A DNA stretch of 64,000 bases from Alopecurus myosuroides (GCA_028641055.1 CM054060.1:296396462-296460461); one strand, 5' to 3'. Positions 22,766 through 35,317 are shown, counted from the first letter of the stretch. Program-made: numbers and translations. Notes: generated from the sequence alone by a model not told the origin.

Positions 22766-24180
22766 TGATGTCTACGCACGCTTCTATTCTTGTAGACGGT
22801 GTTGGGCCTCCAAGTGCAAAGGTTCGTAGAACAACAGCAAGTTTCCCATAAGTGGATGACCCAAGGTTTATCGAACTCAGGGAGGAGGAGGTCAAAGGTA
22901 TCCCTCTCAAGCAATCCTGCAATTACGATACAAGAAGTATCTTGTGTCCCCAACGCACCTAATACAATTGCAGCTGTATAGGTGCATTAGTTCGGTGAAG
23001 AGAGAGTGAAATACAAGTAATATGGATGAGTATAAGTGATAGTAGCAATCTGAAATAAAAATGGCAGCAAGAAAACATGTAGCAGGACTGATTATAAATG
23101 GTGTTTCAATGCTTAGAAACAAGGCCTAGGGATCCTACTTTCACTAGTGGACACTCTCAACAATGATAACATAATTGAATGCATAAATATCTCTCTTCAC
23201 TATGCTACTCTGAACCACTCTCCGGTCGAATAACAAACACCAATTCATTGCGTAGGGCTGTAACAATACTCCTCAAAGTCGCATTCCCATGTCTAGTTAA
23301 CCCCACGCTGTCACTATGAGCACTCTAGAAGGTACTAGACAAACACCACAATTTCATAGGGTCATCCAACACAAGATATAAATATCATGCTAAACCACAC
23401 GGTGCAGACACTGTCACCTTTATACCGTGATCAAAGTGTCTACGGAGATCACATAACAAAACCACTTGAGTAGCATAACGGATGAAGAATAACATCTACT
23501 GATTTAACTAGATTACAAAGCTCATGATCACATAAAGATCACACCATGGGAGAGAGATGAAACACATAGCTACAGGTAGAGCCCTCAGCCCCGGGGGAGA
23601 ACTACTCCCTCCTCATCATAGGAGACAGCAACAACGATGAAGATGGCGGTGGAGTCGATGGAGATGGCTCCGGGGGCACTTCCTCGTCCCGGCAGCGTGC
23701 CGGAACAGAGATTTATGTCCCCTGAAACTTGTCGGCGGTGGCGGCGAAGCTACAAAACTTGTCGTGGAAAAAGGCTGATATTTTTAGGGTTTATGCTTCG
23801 TGGGGCATATATAGGCGAAAGGGCGATGGCGGTGGGCGCCCGAGGGGTCCACACCACCCCAGGCGCGGCCAGGGGTCCACCCGCGCCCAGGCATGGTGTG
23901 GGGGCTCCGGGGCCCCTCTACGGGTCTCCTTTGGACTTCCTTGACTCTCCAGGACTTCTAAGACTTCTGGATTTTGAATCGTCCAATTCCGAGAATATTT
24001 CCAGAACAACTTTCTGAAACTAAAAACAGCAGAAAACAAGAACTGACTCTGTGGCATCTTGTCAATAGGTTAGTCCCGGGAAATCGATAAAAATGACATA
24101 AAGTGTAAGGAAAACATGTACCATATGGCATGAAAATAACATGGAACATAAAAAATTAAGGATACGTTTATGACATATCA
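22766..24180 (-). repeat. Athila-like LTR A (3' LTR of element 1)
   Basis: 1415 bp, homologous to 33905-35317, 48044-49430 and 53068-54452. On the minus strand it starts TGATATGTCATAAACG and ends GTAGACATCA. TATA-like promoter at 23806-23815. Confidence 0.85.
23806..23815 (-). promoter_or_regulatory. LTR TATA box
   Basis: The minus strand reads CCTATATATG in a conserved place of the LTR. The other copies keep CTATATATGC or ATATATACTC at the same place (34944-34953, 49056-49064, 54075-54083). Confidence 0.55.
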
Positions 24181-26892
24181 ACATCCCCAAGCTTAGTTCC
24201 TACTCGTCCTCGAGTAGGTAAACGATAAAAACAAATAATTTCTGAGGTGACATGCTACCAACATAAACTTGATCATCATAGTAATGTAAAGCATGTAAAC
24301 TAGGATCAAATGAATAGAGGCTGTGGTTTATAGTTGATATCAAATAGAATAATGTATAAACCATTAGGAAAAATAAAGTAAAACTTTTCAATGAATCAAT
24401 ACTAAAAGACAATCCACTGTGCAAAGTATATTAAAGATGATTTAAGCTTCAGTAACAACAATATAATCATCCAAGGCATCAAACTCTCACAACAACTCCT
24501 GTTAGGATCAAGTCAAGTGACAACAATATGCACGTAGGAAAACCATTCAATTAACTGTGCACTCAAAACAAGCAAGCGTTATGTATTGGTCCCTGGCACC
24601 AGGATATTATGGATAAAAGAACATTATGGGGGGTTTGGATGGTCAACGAAAGAAAGTCTCACACAACTGAAAGTGATCATTAGCCAAGAGGAAGTCTTAT
24701 AATCGAAGTTATGCAAGGAGTAGTGATTGCCACACAACGGACGCACATAGAGCTATAAGTGTATGAAAGCTCTCCAATGGAACTAGTGGGGGTGCATCTA
24801 ACTTGCTTGCTCACGAAGACCTAGAGAACTTTTGAGGAGGCTCATCATTGGAATATACAAGCCAAGTTCTATAACGTTAAGTTCCCCACATAGTTATGCA
24901 AGTCATAATATGAAAACTCTCTCCAAACTGAAGTAATGATGTTAATCAAGAATAAGTGTGGAATAAATGATAGTAGTGATGCCCCCTCTCTTTATTACCT
25001 CTCTTTTTTCCTTTCTTTCTTTTTTTCCTTTTTGGGCTTTTTCTCTTTTTTTATTTTTTATTTATAACCTCGCTGGTAGGGGAAACACTCTATTTTACAA
25101 TGAATCATCACACTTTTAGTACTCATAACTTGAAATATCTGTGATGTATATAAAACAAAATGCTCCTGCCAGTGTAGTAGTATGCAAAATAACAATGAAG
25201 CATGACAAGTAACATAATGATGATGGATGTTGTATGGCAATATATCTCGGAATGGCTATGGAAATGCCATGGTAGGTAGGTATGGTGGTTGTTTTGAGGA
25301 AGATAATTTTTGGCTCATGTGTAGAAGAACTAAGTTCTCCCACGGGGTTTTGGATGCACTGGCGAATTTTGCACCAACTATCAATGTGAGAATGAGCAAT
25401 GCAGAGTACCAAAGAGGCTAGCAAATATGGATGGTGGAAGTGCCAGAAAAACGTAACATAGAACTCACAAGTTAAAATATTACAATCAAATTCATGATAT
25501 TACAAGTCATAACAAAAATTAATCCAAGAGGGTCCGTGGCAGTGACAAGTCACAGTTAGCTACCCCGACTGTAGCGTGTAACAAAAAGCCATTACGATTG
25601 CTATCAGCAAAGGAAGTCATATACCATTATCCTATCAACTGGTTATTTGAGTGTGGCATAGTTTCAAACTTCTAGACCGACCATTAATTGTTTTTACTCT
25701 ACTAGACCAGAAAGTTTAACATTAAGCATATTAATATCTCAAAACAACAACAAATAATCAACTGAACCAGTTTAATGATCTACAAGAATATGCAAGCTTT
25801 TTCGTTATACCATCTACCACACGTAGCATTTTCTACCAAACACCAAACAAAAAAACTCTCCAAGATATAGAGCAATGAAACAAGAGAGTACTAACACAAA
25901 TCTACTAAAACTAACAGCTCTGAATAAGAGATGCAAGAAAAACAGGAGCTAAACATGAATTTTTGCAACAACTAGAAGAAAAACTAAGAATACGAGCATA
26001 ACAAGTATTCAAATGAAAAAGCGGAGCGTGTCTCTCTCCCACACAAAGAATGTTAGGGTCCATATATATTATTGCAGCAAGGAAAACAAAGGAAAAAACA
26101 AAAGAAAACAAACAAACGCTCCAAGTAAAATTCATATGATGTGACCGAATAAAAATATAGTTTCACTAGAAGTGACCTGATAAATTGTTGATGAAGAAGG
26201 GGATGCCTTGGGCATCCCCAAGCTTAGATGCTTGAGTCTTATTAGAATTTTCTGGGATGAACCACGAGGGCATCCCCAAGCTTTGACCTTGCACTCTTCT
26301 TGATCACATTGTATCACCCTCTTCTCCTGACCCTTGAAAACTTCCTTCACACCACACTCAAAGAGTAATTCGCATTAGAGTGTTAGTGCAACAATAAAAA
26401 AATCATGGTTTATGCATGGGCACAAGTGCTATTGATACTTTTAAACATTAGCTATATCCACTGATGTTTTGTGAAGCAAACAAATCCAGTTGACATCGTA
26501 AAAGAGCAAATGCAAGAAAAATGACAGAATGTGCCAAAACCAGAACAGTCTGTAAAGGCGAATTTGTTCGGGTCACTTACGTTGCTCAGATCAAAAAAGT
26601 TAAAGAGCGAAAAAGTTTCGGAATTAGCTGATAAATAAGCACAAAACATTTCAGGTCATTCTGATCTTTCTGGATTTTATACGATTTTTTACGATGGACA
26701 GCAGAAATCCAAAACCAACTCCAACTTTCGCTAGAAACTTTACTTGGCACAACTAATACATGAAAATAAAGATACAAAGGAGTTTCTACAGAATTATAAA
26801 ACCCTTTGACTCAAATAAAACTGATAAAAACAAAGCAAAAATAAAAACATGGGTTATCTCCCAAGAAGTGCTTTTCTTTAAAGTCTTTTCAG
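24181..26892 (-). other. Non-coding internal region of Athila-like element 1
   Basis: No conserved protein. It holds a PPT-like AAGCTTGGGGATG next to LTR A, a long pyrimidine-rich tract (about 24990-25060) and a segment near 26140-26330 shared with element 2 (about 51270-51420). Confidence 0.6.
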
Positions 26893-28091
26893 CTAGGCAT
26901 GATAATTTGAGAAGATGCTCACATGAGAAATATTAATTGAAGCAAAAGAGAACATCAAGAATAAAATGTAAAAAAAATTAAGTATAACCCACTTCCTATG
27001 AAAAATAATCTTGTATAAAAACAAGGCAATAAAGTACAAAGTGGCTAGCATAGGAAGACGAAATAAGTGCAACTTCAGAAATTTCAACATAAAGAGGGGA
27101 AGCTTGATATTTTTGAGATGCATAAAATTGTGTTTTCCTCTCTCATAATAACTTTCAGTAGCATCATGAATTAACTTAACAATATAGCTATCACATAAAA
27201 CATTCTTATCATGAGCCACATGCATAGAAGAATTAATACTCTCCACATAAGCATAGTCATTCTTATTAATAACAGTGGGAGAAAATTCAACAAAATAGCT
27301 ATCATTATAATTCTGATCACCATAATAATCAAATATAGGAGGCATATTATAATCATAATTAACTTTCTCCTCAATGGTAGGTAGACTGGAAATATCATAT
27401 TATCATTGTAATCATCATAAAGAACTCCAACATGATAGACAAGTTGTATATTAGGGAGATGGTTTTGGGTAATCCCTCCATAACTATGACAAGTTTCATA
27501 AGGATAATTGTAATCATAGCCTATGGTATAGCATATTTTATAATAGTTATCAAAGACCGAAGGCATAGTATCATCATAGGCAATAGGATAGTTATCTTCC
27601 AAAGTGCATTCATTTGTAAACTTATCATCATTTTTACTAGAAAGAGATGTGTCAAGAATATAATCATCATTAGCAAAATGATTTTCAAACACATCATCCA
27701 CAAGCTCAGAGCTTTCTATATCATCATTGGAAGGAACATGGATGGTACTAATAGTACAACAATTATCATCATTTTCAGAATTGGTACCAAAGATAGTTTC
27801 AAGATTATAAGTAGTGTCATCATTGTCCCACTCATGATCATCAAATTCAGTAGTAGGCATAAAATAATCATCTTCAATAGTTCCTACAGACTTAACATCA
27901 CAATAATAACCAATGTAACAATCATGTATGTCATCTTCAATATTAATTTTCGAATCATACTCACTAGGAATAACCATGAGAGGAGCAACATGCTTAGGGG
28001 AAGGTACTATTACCTCTTTCCTTTTACTCCTCCTCCTCTTCTTCTTCTTCTTCTTCCTCTCTATAGGAGGGAGAGGCTTGAAAGGAAGATT
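26893..28091 (-). pseudogene. Acidic and membrane-tail part of the Athila-like ORF, broken
   Basis: This continues the gag frame beyond one TAG (28092-28094). It opens with a Lys/Arg run (about 28020-28060) coded by GAA/GAG-type triplets, then about 200 residues very rich in Asp, Asn and Tyr. A frameshift at about 27345-27400 moves the reading to the last frame, which ends at 26893. That end carries ESYYERGKHNFMHLKNIKLP followed by hydrophobic segments such as LFRLPMLATLYFIALFLYKI. A related tail is open in element 2 (52155-52763). Its function is unknown; it could be membrane-linked or env-like. Confidence 0.6.
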
Positions 28092-29648
28092 CTAAACATA
28101 TCCTGGTTTATTGTAAAAAACAATAGAAAAAACCTTGGAGGATTCCCCCTCTTCATTAATAAGATCAAAACTAATATTAGCCCTGTCATATTTTGGTAAA
28201 GTATCCTCTTGTATAATATTTTGTATGTAAGTATTTGCGTGGCAATTATTAACACAATAAAGATGACGACCATGCAGGACACTATTCATATCAAGAGCAC
28301 TCATGTCTACGAAAGAAGTTTTTCTTGATAACTCTTCACACCCCAAAAATAATGTAAGTTCATCATGCTGATTAGGAGTGATCATGTCTTCACAATACAA
28401 ACTTGCAGTATTCGAATAGCTATTACAGCCTGAGCATTGAAAATTGAAATAACCCACTTTACAGCAAAGTTCACAGATAAAAAGGATAGAGGCACAAACT
28501 TTTTTACCAAGATCATTTAAATCTCTGTCCCACTTTCTAGTTTTTTCATTCCTATGATGGATGCAATATTCTTCTTTGATTTGATTCTTTTCACAAGGTC
28601 TAAGTGCTCTACAAAAATTAACATGCTTATAGGAAATAGTACTTTCAGAAGTTTGAGCATGTTCATTGCAATCATTAATACCAATTTCATGATATATGTC
28701 CCCATTTGATTTAGGAACATTAATATAAGAAGCAAAGGATCTATACCAACCAATAATCATTTGAGGATCAAGACCATATTTAGCACTAAGATCTTGAAAA
28801 TCAGTAGTTTCAGGGAAAGACTTAATGCAATCATACTCATAGTTTATACATGATTCTTTACATTTGTCGTTATTCCAACCTTCATTATTGGTTTGAATTG
28901 TTTCAAGAAGATCCCATTTAGCTTCAGCCTTCTTGCTTGAGAAAGAACCCTCTGAACATGCATCTAGATAGTCCATGTAATGTCCTGAAAGCCTTGCATA
29001 TAAATTAGTAACAATTATTTCCTTAGGAAGCTCATGGTTAGGACATTTAAGTATCAATGTTTTCAGTATTCCCCAAGCTTGAGCAATGATTTTTCTATCA
29101 CGAGGCCAAAAATTATAAATGTAATTCCTATCTAAATACTGTTCATGAGAAGAATAAAATTTAGAATAAAATAGAGATTCAAGCTCCTTCCATTCCAAAT
29201 GATGAGGATCACCTAGTAGCTCATACCACTCCCTTGCTTTGTCCTTAAGTGACAAAGAGAATAGCCTCCTCTTAACTTTGTCCATTGAAATACCTGCACA
29301 CTTTAACAACCCGCATAATTCATGTATAAAGAGTAAATGATCACGAGCATGGACAGTTCCATCTCCAAAATAGCAGTTATTCGTGACACGTTCAACAATT
29401 TTCATAGGTATTTTAAAAGGAACACTTTTAGCAGAAGGTTTTAAAATATCACAAGCATCATTAGATTTATCACATATGGGAGATAAAGTATCATCAGAGC
29501 AAATTTTCTCCTCTAAAACCGGGGAACTAAAAATATTATAAAAACTAGCTTCCCCAAGCTTAGACTTTTCCATAGCATTAGAAATTATGGTATCCAAAGA
29601 ATTAATGCTACTAACATTGTTACTAGCATGCAAATAAAGCTCTCTCAT
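28092..29648 (-). CDS. Gag-like protein of Athila-like element 1 (518 aa to first stop)
   Basis: Residues about 95-240 carry the Retrotrans_gag-type core: GDGTVHARDHLLFIHELCGL, REWYELLGDPHHLEWKELES, LFYSKFYSSHEQYLDRNYIY, IAQAWGILKTLILKCPNHEL and LYARLSGHYMDYLD. The N-terminus (NAMEKSKLGEASF) is shared with element 2. The ORF lies directly inside the PBS end, as expected for gag. The C-terminal part has Cys-rich pairs (CELCCKVGYFNFQCSGC) that may be a decayed zinc knuckle. The frame stops at one TAG and carries on beyond it. No pol follows. Confidence 0.8.
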   Translation of the reverse strand: MRELYLHASNNVSSINSLDTIISNAMEKSKLGEASFYNIFSSPVLEEKICSDDTLSPICDKSNDACDILKPSAKSVPFKIPMKIVERVTNNCYFGDGTVHARDHLLFIHELCGLLKCAGISMDKVKRRLFSLSLKDKAREWYELLGDPHHLEWKELESLFYSKFYSSHEQYLDRNYIYNFWPRDRKIIAQAWGILKTLILKCPNHELPKEIIVTNLYARLSGHYMDYLDACSEGSFSSKKAEAKWDLLETIQTNNEGWNNDKCKESCINYEYDCIKSFPETTDFQDLSAKYGLDPQMIIGWYRSFASYINVPKSNGDIYHEIGINDCNEHAQTSESTISYKHVNFCRALRPCEKNQIKEEYCIHHRNEKTRKWDRDLNDLGKKVCASILFICELCCKVGYFNFQCSGCNSYSNTASLYCEDMITPNQHDELTLFLGCEELSRKTSFVDMSALDMNSVLHGRHLYCVNNCHANTYIQNIIQEDTLPKYDRANISFDLINEEGESSKVFSIVFYNKPGYV

Positions 29649-29811
29649 ATTTTTTGTTATTTCCGTTAAGACTAACTAGTAAAAATAAAAACAAGCAACA
29701 AGTAAAAACAATCCTAACTAGTGAAAACAAGAAACAAAAAGATATAATTCCAGAATCTAAATGAAATAACTTCGAGCACTCACACATGATGTGAGTATCT
29801 TTTACCTTACC

Positions 29812-29829
29812 TCCCCGGCAACGGTGCCA
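29812..29829 (-). other. Primer-binding site (tRNA-Asp type)
   Basis: The minus strand reads TGGCACCGTTGCCGGGGA, 10 nt inside the right LTR border. It differs at one base from the TGGCGCCGTTGCCGGGGA site associated with Athila-group elements. Confidence 0.75.
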
Positions 29830-29839
29830 GAAAAGAGCT

Positions 29840-30097
29840 TGATGTCTATGCATGCTTCTATTCTTGTAGACAGTGTTGGGCCTCCAAGTGCAGAGGTTCT
29901 TAGAACAGCATCAAGTCTCCCTTAAGTGGATCACCCAAGGTTTATCGAACTCAGGGAGGAAGAGGTCAAAGGTATCCCTCTCAAACAACCCTGCAATTAC
30001 GATACAAGAAGTATCTTATGTCCCCAACACACCTAATACAATTTTAAGTTGTATAGGTGCACTAGTTCGGCGAAGTGAGAGTGAAATACAAGTAATA
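29840..30097 (-). repeat. Athila-like LTR B, first part (5' LTR of element 1)
   Basis: Homologous to the start of LTRs A and C up to the AATA|T position, where the Helitron is inserted. The LTR continues at 32861. Confidence 0.85.
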
Positions 30098-32860
30098 TTA
30101 GGGTATTAAAACTGCACCAAAGATGAGCCCTCTCACGCTATCAGTGATTTTACCCGTCTGATCGTGTGTTTGGTGGTTCCTCGCCGTCTGATGTACCCCT
30201 TCTTCCATGTGGGTTGAATGTCCCAAGGAACGCTCCTCTGCAAATCAAATCGCTGGCCTCTCGTTCCATCCCATACAAATGGTCTGGCTGTGTCCACGTG
30301 TGCATCCACAAAAACCGAGGCGACTCGAGCGATTTCCTCCTCCACACCCCACTCCCCATGCTCTCCGCACCCATCCTGTTTTCGCCTGGGCGAAACCCTA
30401 GGTGCGCCGCCGCCGTCCTTGTCGTAGAGAGAGGAGAGAGGGAAGATAGGGAGGATAGGGAGAGTGAGAGAGTCCCAATGACGATTGTGGACGCTGACGG
30501 CGGCCAGACAGTTTGGTGCCGCTGCTTCCTCTGGGGCAACCTTCCACCGCTCCCGCTTCAATGCTCGTGGCAATACAAGCCGTCCAAGCTAGCTGCGGGG
30601 CCATTCCGCCCACAACCAGGGAGGGAATCGGGAGGGTTTCTGGTCAAAATCCCACATCGACATGGTAATCCTGACCCTACTCTTTCGAATGGTAGGGCTC
30701 AAGAAATTCCCCGTTCTGAAACTTTGGCTGCAAACATGATAGGAAATAAATGGCTATTTGTCCAGCGGTAGCACATGTTTTTTCCCTTTCTCGCTTCTAA
30801 TTTCTATTGTTTGGTTACATTTCCAGCTCCTCCTTCTCTAGTTATGAGTTCTTGATTTGTTTATCTCCAGCTGGTCTCTAATGATGTCCATAATTATAAT
30901 GCTTTGAGAATCCATGGCCACCAATGTCTTCATTCTAATGCTTTGGGAATCCATGACCACCGATGAAGTATGGTTCAGCTGGTATGGCGTGCATGTTTTT
31001 GTCTTAGGCGTCCAGACCCAGGACTACAGGTGGGCTTGCTAATGTGGATTTCTAGGTGTGAACAATGGATGTGGCGCAACATATGCTTTGCTGGTATTAC
31101 CTCCTTTAGCCAGGTGAAAAACAAGTAGACACTTGCTGCCTGGAAGTTTAGTGCACTATCTCTGTTCCTGATTAATTTTTCACTTTAGAAATTTGCACCG
31201 CCATGTATCATGAATATCAGGTATTCATTAATTTTAAAAAAATTCTTATACTATCTAGCTTTCATGATCAATTTCAACACATGTATTGACATTTTATATT
31301 GCAAACTTTTCGAGGAACAACACTGATTACGACATCATATGCGGTCATCATACAAACATTTGGAGTACACTATTAGAGGAAGTTTGAGGTATCTTTTGCA
31401 ACATGTCTTAAATAAAGTAGTCATCTGGTATATTTGTGTCCTTAAAGTCTACATTTTTTATATTCCCCAACGCTATATATTTGAGTGTAATGCTTCTGTA
31501 CAATATGAAACCATGATGTACAACTTATATGTGTCTCTGAATGCCTATCTAATTTATGAATTTTGAGTGGAATACTTCATTCTCATCAAGGCGAGAAAAA
31601 GCTAGAGTTCTATAGATTGACCTCTGAATTTTAGTCTATAGATTGTGTGAGCTTCGCTATGCTAACTAATTCCGACATTCTCTAGCTAGGCGTCATTTTC
31701 ACTCACCAGTCCTCATCAACTCACACTTTCATGTAAAAGTAGGAAACGCGGAGCGAAATGCAGAATGAAGATGGCAAGTACAAGAAGAACAAGGGTAAGA
31801 GGACTACATCCATGTGTAGGAGAGGATTAGGGCCATACAAAAGGATAAATGATGTCATAGTTTGGCCGGGTCTGCTTGGATTCAAATCTAAGAAAATAAA
31901 ATCAATGATGCAGTAGTGATAGTAGAAGCATTTATTTTTACTTTATTCTCTTAATTTTTTGTACTTGTCTTAGCTTTGCTCACGATTTTACGGTGGTAGC
32001 CTTTGTTTGTGTTGTAAATTGCACTTTACCAGTAAATGCTCTATTGCCTGTTAAGTCTAATTGTATAGTATTCAACCATCTTTACTGCGTGTTTTGGTAG
32101 TACAATGTGATTGGCAAAACGCGTAGTGCCATGTTTTTCCATGGCACTTTCAATCAATTTCGTTACCTGAAATTACTGGTCTGACGGTGTGTTCTTCTGT
32201 CAAAGGAACAAATGTATGTGTGCTTGAAAAAATATCCCTAAAATCTCATGCTTCTTTGGCAAATCAAATGTACGGATTTTAAAATTTAGAAAATATAAGT
32301 TGCTTCTCAGTTTTTCATATGTCAGTGTAACAGGTAATCGAGGCATGTATAATTATATCTTCGTTTCCTTTTTTTATTTTTGGATATCTTCATGTCCTTT
32401 TCCTTCTGTGATGTAGCTAAAGATGAATATTATAGAATCACACATGCACCAATGCCTCCCTCACTACAGTGATTCACGAATACATTTAGTTTCTTACCCA
32501 TCTTTGAAGTAATCCTATGGGAGAAAATATCAAAACGGAAGGGCAATATACATGATTACAAATAATAATTATCACATAAATAACAAATATTTTGAAAAAA
32601 TGGAAGATCACACTTATTCTCTTAATCCTCCCATGTCATCTTTCAAGTAAACCACTAATTGGACTATGAGAAATTTTAGCTTTAGATGGAAATGAGTTTT
32701 TCCATACGAGAGTAGCAAGCACTTTTATAAGACCATATACTATCACCAAAACATGACCCTATACTTTTGAACATTTTAAAATTAAAATTAATCTACATCA
32801 ACTCCTAACAATCTATTTTTGTAATGGACAGGCGCAGCAACATGCGCCTACAAGATCTAG
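30098..32860 (+). mobile_element. Non-autonomous Helitron inside LTR B
   Basis: 2763 bp inserted between A (30097) and T (32861). LTRs A and C show the uninterrupted AATATGGATGA. The 3' end is CTAG (32857-32860), preceded by a hairpin with a 7-bp stem (AGGCGCA/TGCGCCT, 32830-32849, 6-nt loop) ending 7 nt before CTAG, as in Helitrons. The 5' end reads TTAGGGTATTAAAACTG where TC is usual, so it has mutated or the border is off by a base. No Rep/helicase frame is present. A GC-rich block at about 30290-30660 followed by AT-rich sequence resembles a captured first exon and intron, but I do not recognise the gene. The two overlapping frames there are unsupported. Confidence 0.78.
32830..32849 (+). 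other. Helitron 3' terminal hairpin
   Basis: AGGCGCA-GCAACA-TGCGCCT, followed by ACAAGAT and CTAG. No target-site duplication surrounds it, as expected for rolling-circle insertion. Confidence 0.75.
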
Positions 32861-33275
32861 TGGATGATTATAAGTGATAGTAGCAATCTGAAATAAAAGT
32901 GGCAGCAAGCAAACATGTAGCAGAACTGATTATAAACGGTGTTTCAATGCTTAGAAACAAGGCCTAGGGATCCTACTTTCACCATGGACATTATCAACAA
33001 TGATAACATAATTGAATGCATAAATATATCTCTTCACTATGCTACTCTGAACCACTCTCCGGTTGAATAACAAACACCAATTCATTGCGTAGGGTTGTAA
33101 CAACACTCCTCAAAGTCGCATTCCCATGTCTACTTAACCCCACGCTGTCACTATGAGCGCCCTAGAAGGTACTAGACAAACACCACAATTTCATAGGGTC
33201 ATCCAACACAAGATATAAATATCATGCTAAACCACACGGTGCAGACACTGTCACCTTTACACCGTGATCAAAGTG
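32861..33275 (-). repeat. Athila-like LTR B, second part (truncated)
   Basis: Continues LTR B after the Helitron and stops at GATCAAAGTG, the point corresponding to about 23440 in LTR A. The next bases belong to copy 2 of the flank repeat. About 740 bp of the LTR is missing. Confidence 0.85.
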
Positions 33276-33277
33276 CC

Positions 33278-33652
33278 TTCAGGCAACCCATCCCCAAGGT
33301 GTACATCGAAGCAAAAACCCATTACAGGCTAGCCATCAACGTTGCCACGGTGCCAGACAACAACAACATCCTATGTGCCTCTATCATCGCTGTAAATTGC
33401 CAAGACTCCACTGCACCATGCTGCCGAGAGTCAAAAATGTTGCACTAGATGCAGCACCACTCCACCTCCATACCCCTCCATCCAACACTTGCTCCAAATT
33501 GATGCCCACAAGAGGGAAAAGGAAACCAATAGTGTCGACATCGTCTCATCCAGGTGATCCAGATCTATGGTTTTCCCCCGGAACCATGGGTTGGGAGATT
33601 TGAGAGCCTCATCGACGATGCCTTCAACAAGGTAATTATTGAAAATACAGTA
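33278..33652. repeat. Duplicated flank repeat, copy 2
   Basis: Matches 22152-22524 with scattered substitutions. It begins abruptly at the broken end of LTR B and is followed, as in copy 1, by the copia LTR terminus. Confidence 0.7.
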
Positions 33653-33904
33653 TGGTCAACTAGAGGGGGGTGAATAGTGACTAATTTTTTTCTTGTTTTC
33701 CTTTTTAGATTGGGCTAAACAAGTAAAGCATAAGGTTATCTAGATGTGCAACTAGGTGAACAACCTATGTGATACGAAACAAATTACGCAACATAAGCAA
33801 TATGTAAAGCACAATATAATCCACAAGTGGAAACAAGAATACAAGGATATGTTTCCTTTAGTTCCTTCCCAATGGAAGTATGTCTACATTGCAGAGGTGT
33901 GGAG
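33653..33904 (-). repeat. Copia 3' LTR, first part
   Basis: Terminus TGGTCAACTAGAGGGGGGTG. It ends with TGGAG (33900-33904), the left duplication flanking the solo Athila-like LTR, and continues at 35318. Confidence 0.65.
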
Positions 33905-35317
33905 TGATGTATACACACGCTTCTATTCTTGTAGACAGTGTTGGGCCTCCAAGTGCAGAGGTTCGTAAAATAGCAGCAATTTTCCCTTAAGTGGATCACC
34001 CAAGGTTTATCGAACTCAGGGAGGAAGAGGTCAAAGGTATCCCTCTCAACCAATCCTGCAATTACGATACAAGAAGTCTCTTGTGTCCCCAACACACCTA
34101 ATACAATTGCAGTTGTATAGGTGCATTAGTTCGGCGAAGAGAGAGTGAAATACAAGTAATATGGATGATTATAAGTGATAGTAGCAATCTGAAATAAAAA
34201 TGGCAGCAAGTAAACATGTAGCAGGACTGATTATAAATGGTGTTTCAATGCTTAGAAACAAGGCCTAGGGATCGTACTTTCACTAGTGGACACTCTCAAC
34301 AATGATAACATAATTGAATGCATAAATATCTCTCTTCGCTATGCTACTCTGAACCACTCTCCGGTCGAATAACAAACACCAATTCTTTGCGTAGAGCTGT
34401 AAGAGTACTCCTCAGAGTCGTCTTCCCATGTCTAGTTAACCCCACGCTGTCACTATGAGCACTCTAGAAGGTACTAGACAAACACCACAATTTCATAGAG
34501 TCGTCCATCACAAGATATAAATATCATGCTAAACCACACGGTGCAAACACTGTCACCTTTACACCGTGATCAAAGTGTCTACGGAGATCACATAACAAAA
34601 CCACTTGAGTAGCATAACAGATGAAGAATAACATCTACTGATTCAACTAGATTACAAAGCTCATGATCACATAAAGATCACACCATGGGAGAGAGATGAA
34701 ACACATAGCTACAGATAGATCCCTCAGCCCTGGGGAGAACTACTCCCTCCTCATCATAGGAGACAACAACGGCGATGAAGATGGCGGTGGAGTCAATGGA
34801 GATGGCTCCGGGGGCACTTCCTCGTCCCAACAGGGTGCCAGAGCAGAGATTTTTTTTCCCCGAAACTTGTCGACGGCGGCGGCGGAGCTACGAAACGTTT
34901 TGTGGAAATAGGCTTATCTTTTTAGGGTTTCTGCATCAGGGGGCATATATAGGCGAAAGATATATGGCGGTGGGCGCCCGAGGGGCCCAACTACCCCTAG
35001 GCGCGGCTAGGGGTCCAGCCGCGCCCAGGCATGGTGTGGGGGCTCCGGGGCCCCCCTCCGGGTCTCCTTTGGACTTCCTTGACCCTCTAGGACTTCCAAG
35101 ACTTCTGGCTTTTGAATCGTCCAATTCCAAGAATTTCCCGAACAACTTTTCTAAAACTAAAAACGGCAGAAAACATGAACTGGCTCTATGGCATCTTGTC
35201 AATAGGTTTGTCCCGGGAAATCAATAAAAATAACATAAAGTGTAAGGAAAACATGTAGCATATGGCATGAAAACAACGTGGAACATCAGAAATTAAGGAT
35301 ACGTCTATGACGTATCA
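33905..35317 (-). mobile_element. Solo Athila-like LTR C
   Basis: 1413 bp, homologous over its full length to LTR A, with TGGAG on both sides (33900-33904 and 35318-35322). It has no internal region, so it arose by LTR-LTR recombination. The left flank duplication is the same as that of LTR A. In the compared stretch it resembles A more than B (both read GGACTGATTATAAATGG). Confidence 0.85.

Larger units (their letters stand above)
22766..33275 (-). mobile_element. Non-autonomous Athila-like Ty3/gypsy element 1 (interrupted, right end lost)
   Basis: Left LTR 22766-24180, internal region 24181-29839, right LTR 29840-30097 plus 32861-33275. The right LTR is split by a Helitron and truncated about 680 bp in. 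The left flank is TGGAG. LTR ends are TGATACGTC-type and GTAGACATCA on the minus strand. The PBS next to the right LTR matches the tRNA-Asp site used by Athila-type elements. The internal region has a gag-like ORF but no RT, RNase H or integrase, so the element depended on a helper. The clade is inferred from PBS and gag; the named family was not determined. Confidence 0.8.

Noticed and set aside
24990..25060. Long T/C-rich tract as a polypurine tract marking another element end
   Set aside because: Not next to any LTR border. It lies inside the non-coding internal region of Athila element 1.
27432..28199. 255-codon plus-strand frame rich in Ile
   Set aside because: Complement of the Asp/Asn-rich region of the Athila-like ORF, where GAT/AAT codons read as ATC/ATT.
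30166..30771. 201-codon frame in the Helitron
   Set aside because: Overlaps open frames on both strands in a GC-rich block. No recognised domain, and more likely 5' UTR or exon of a captured fragment.
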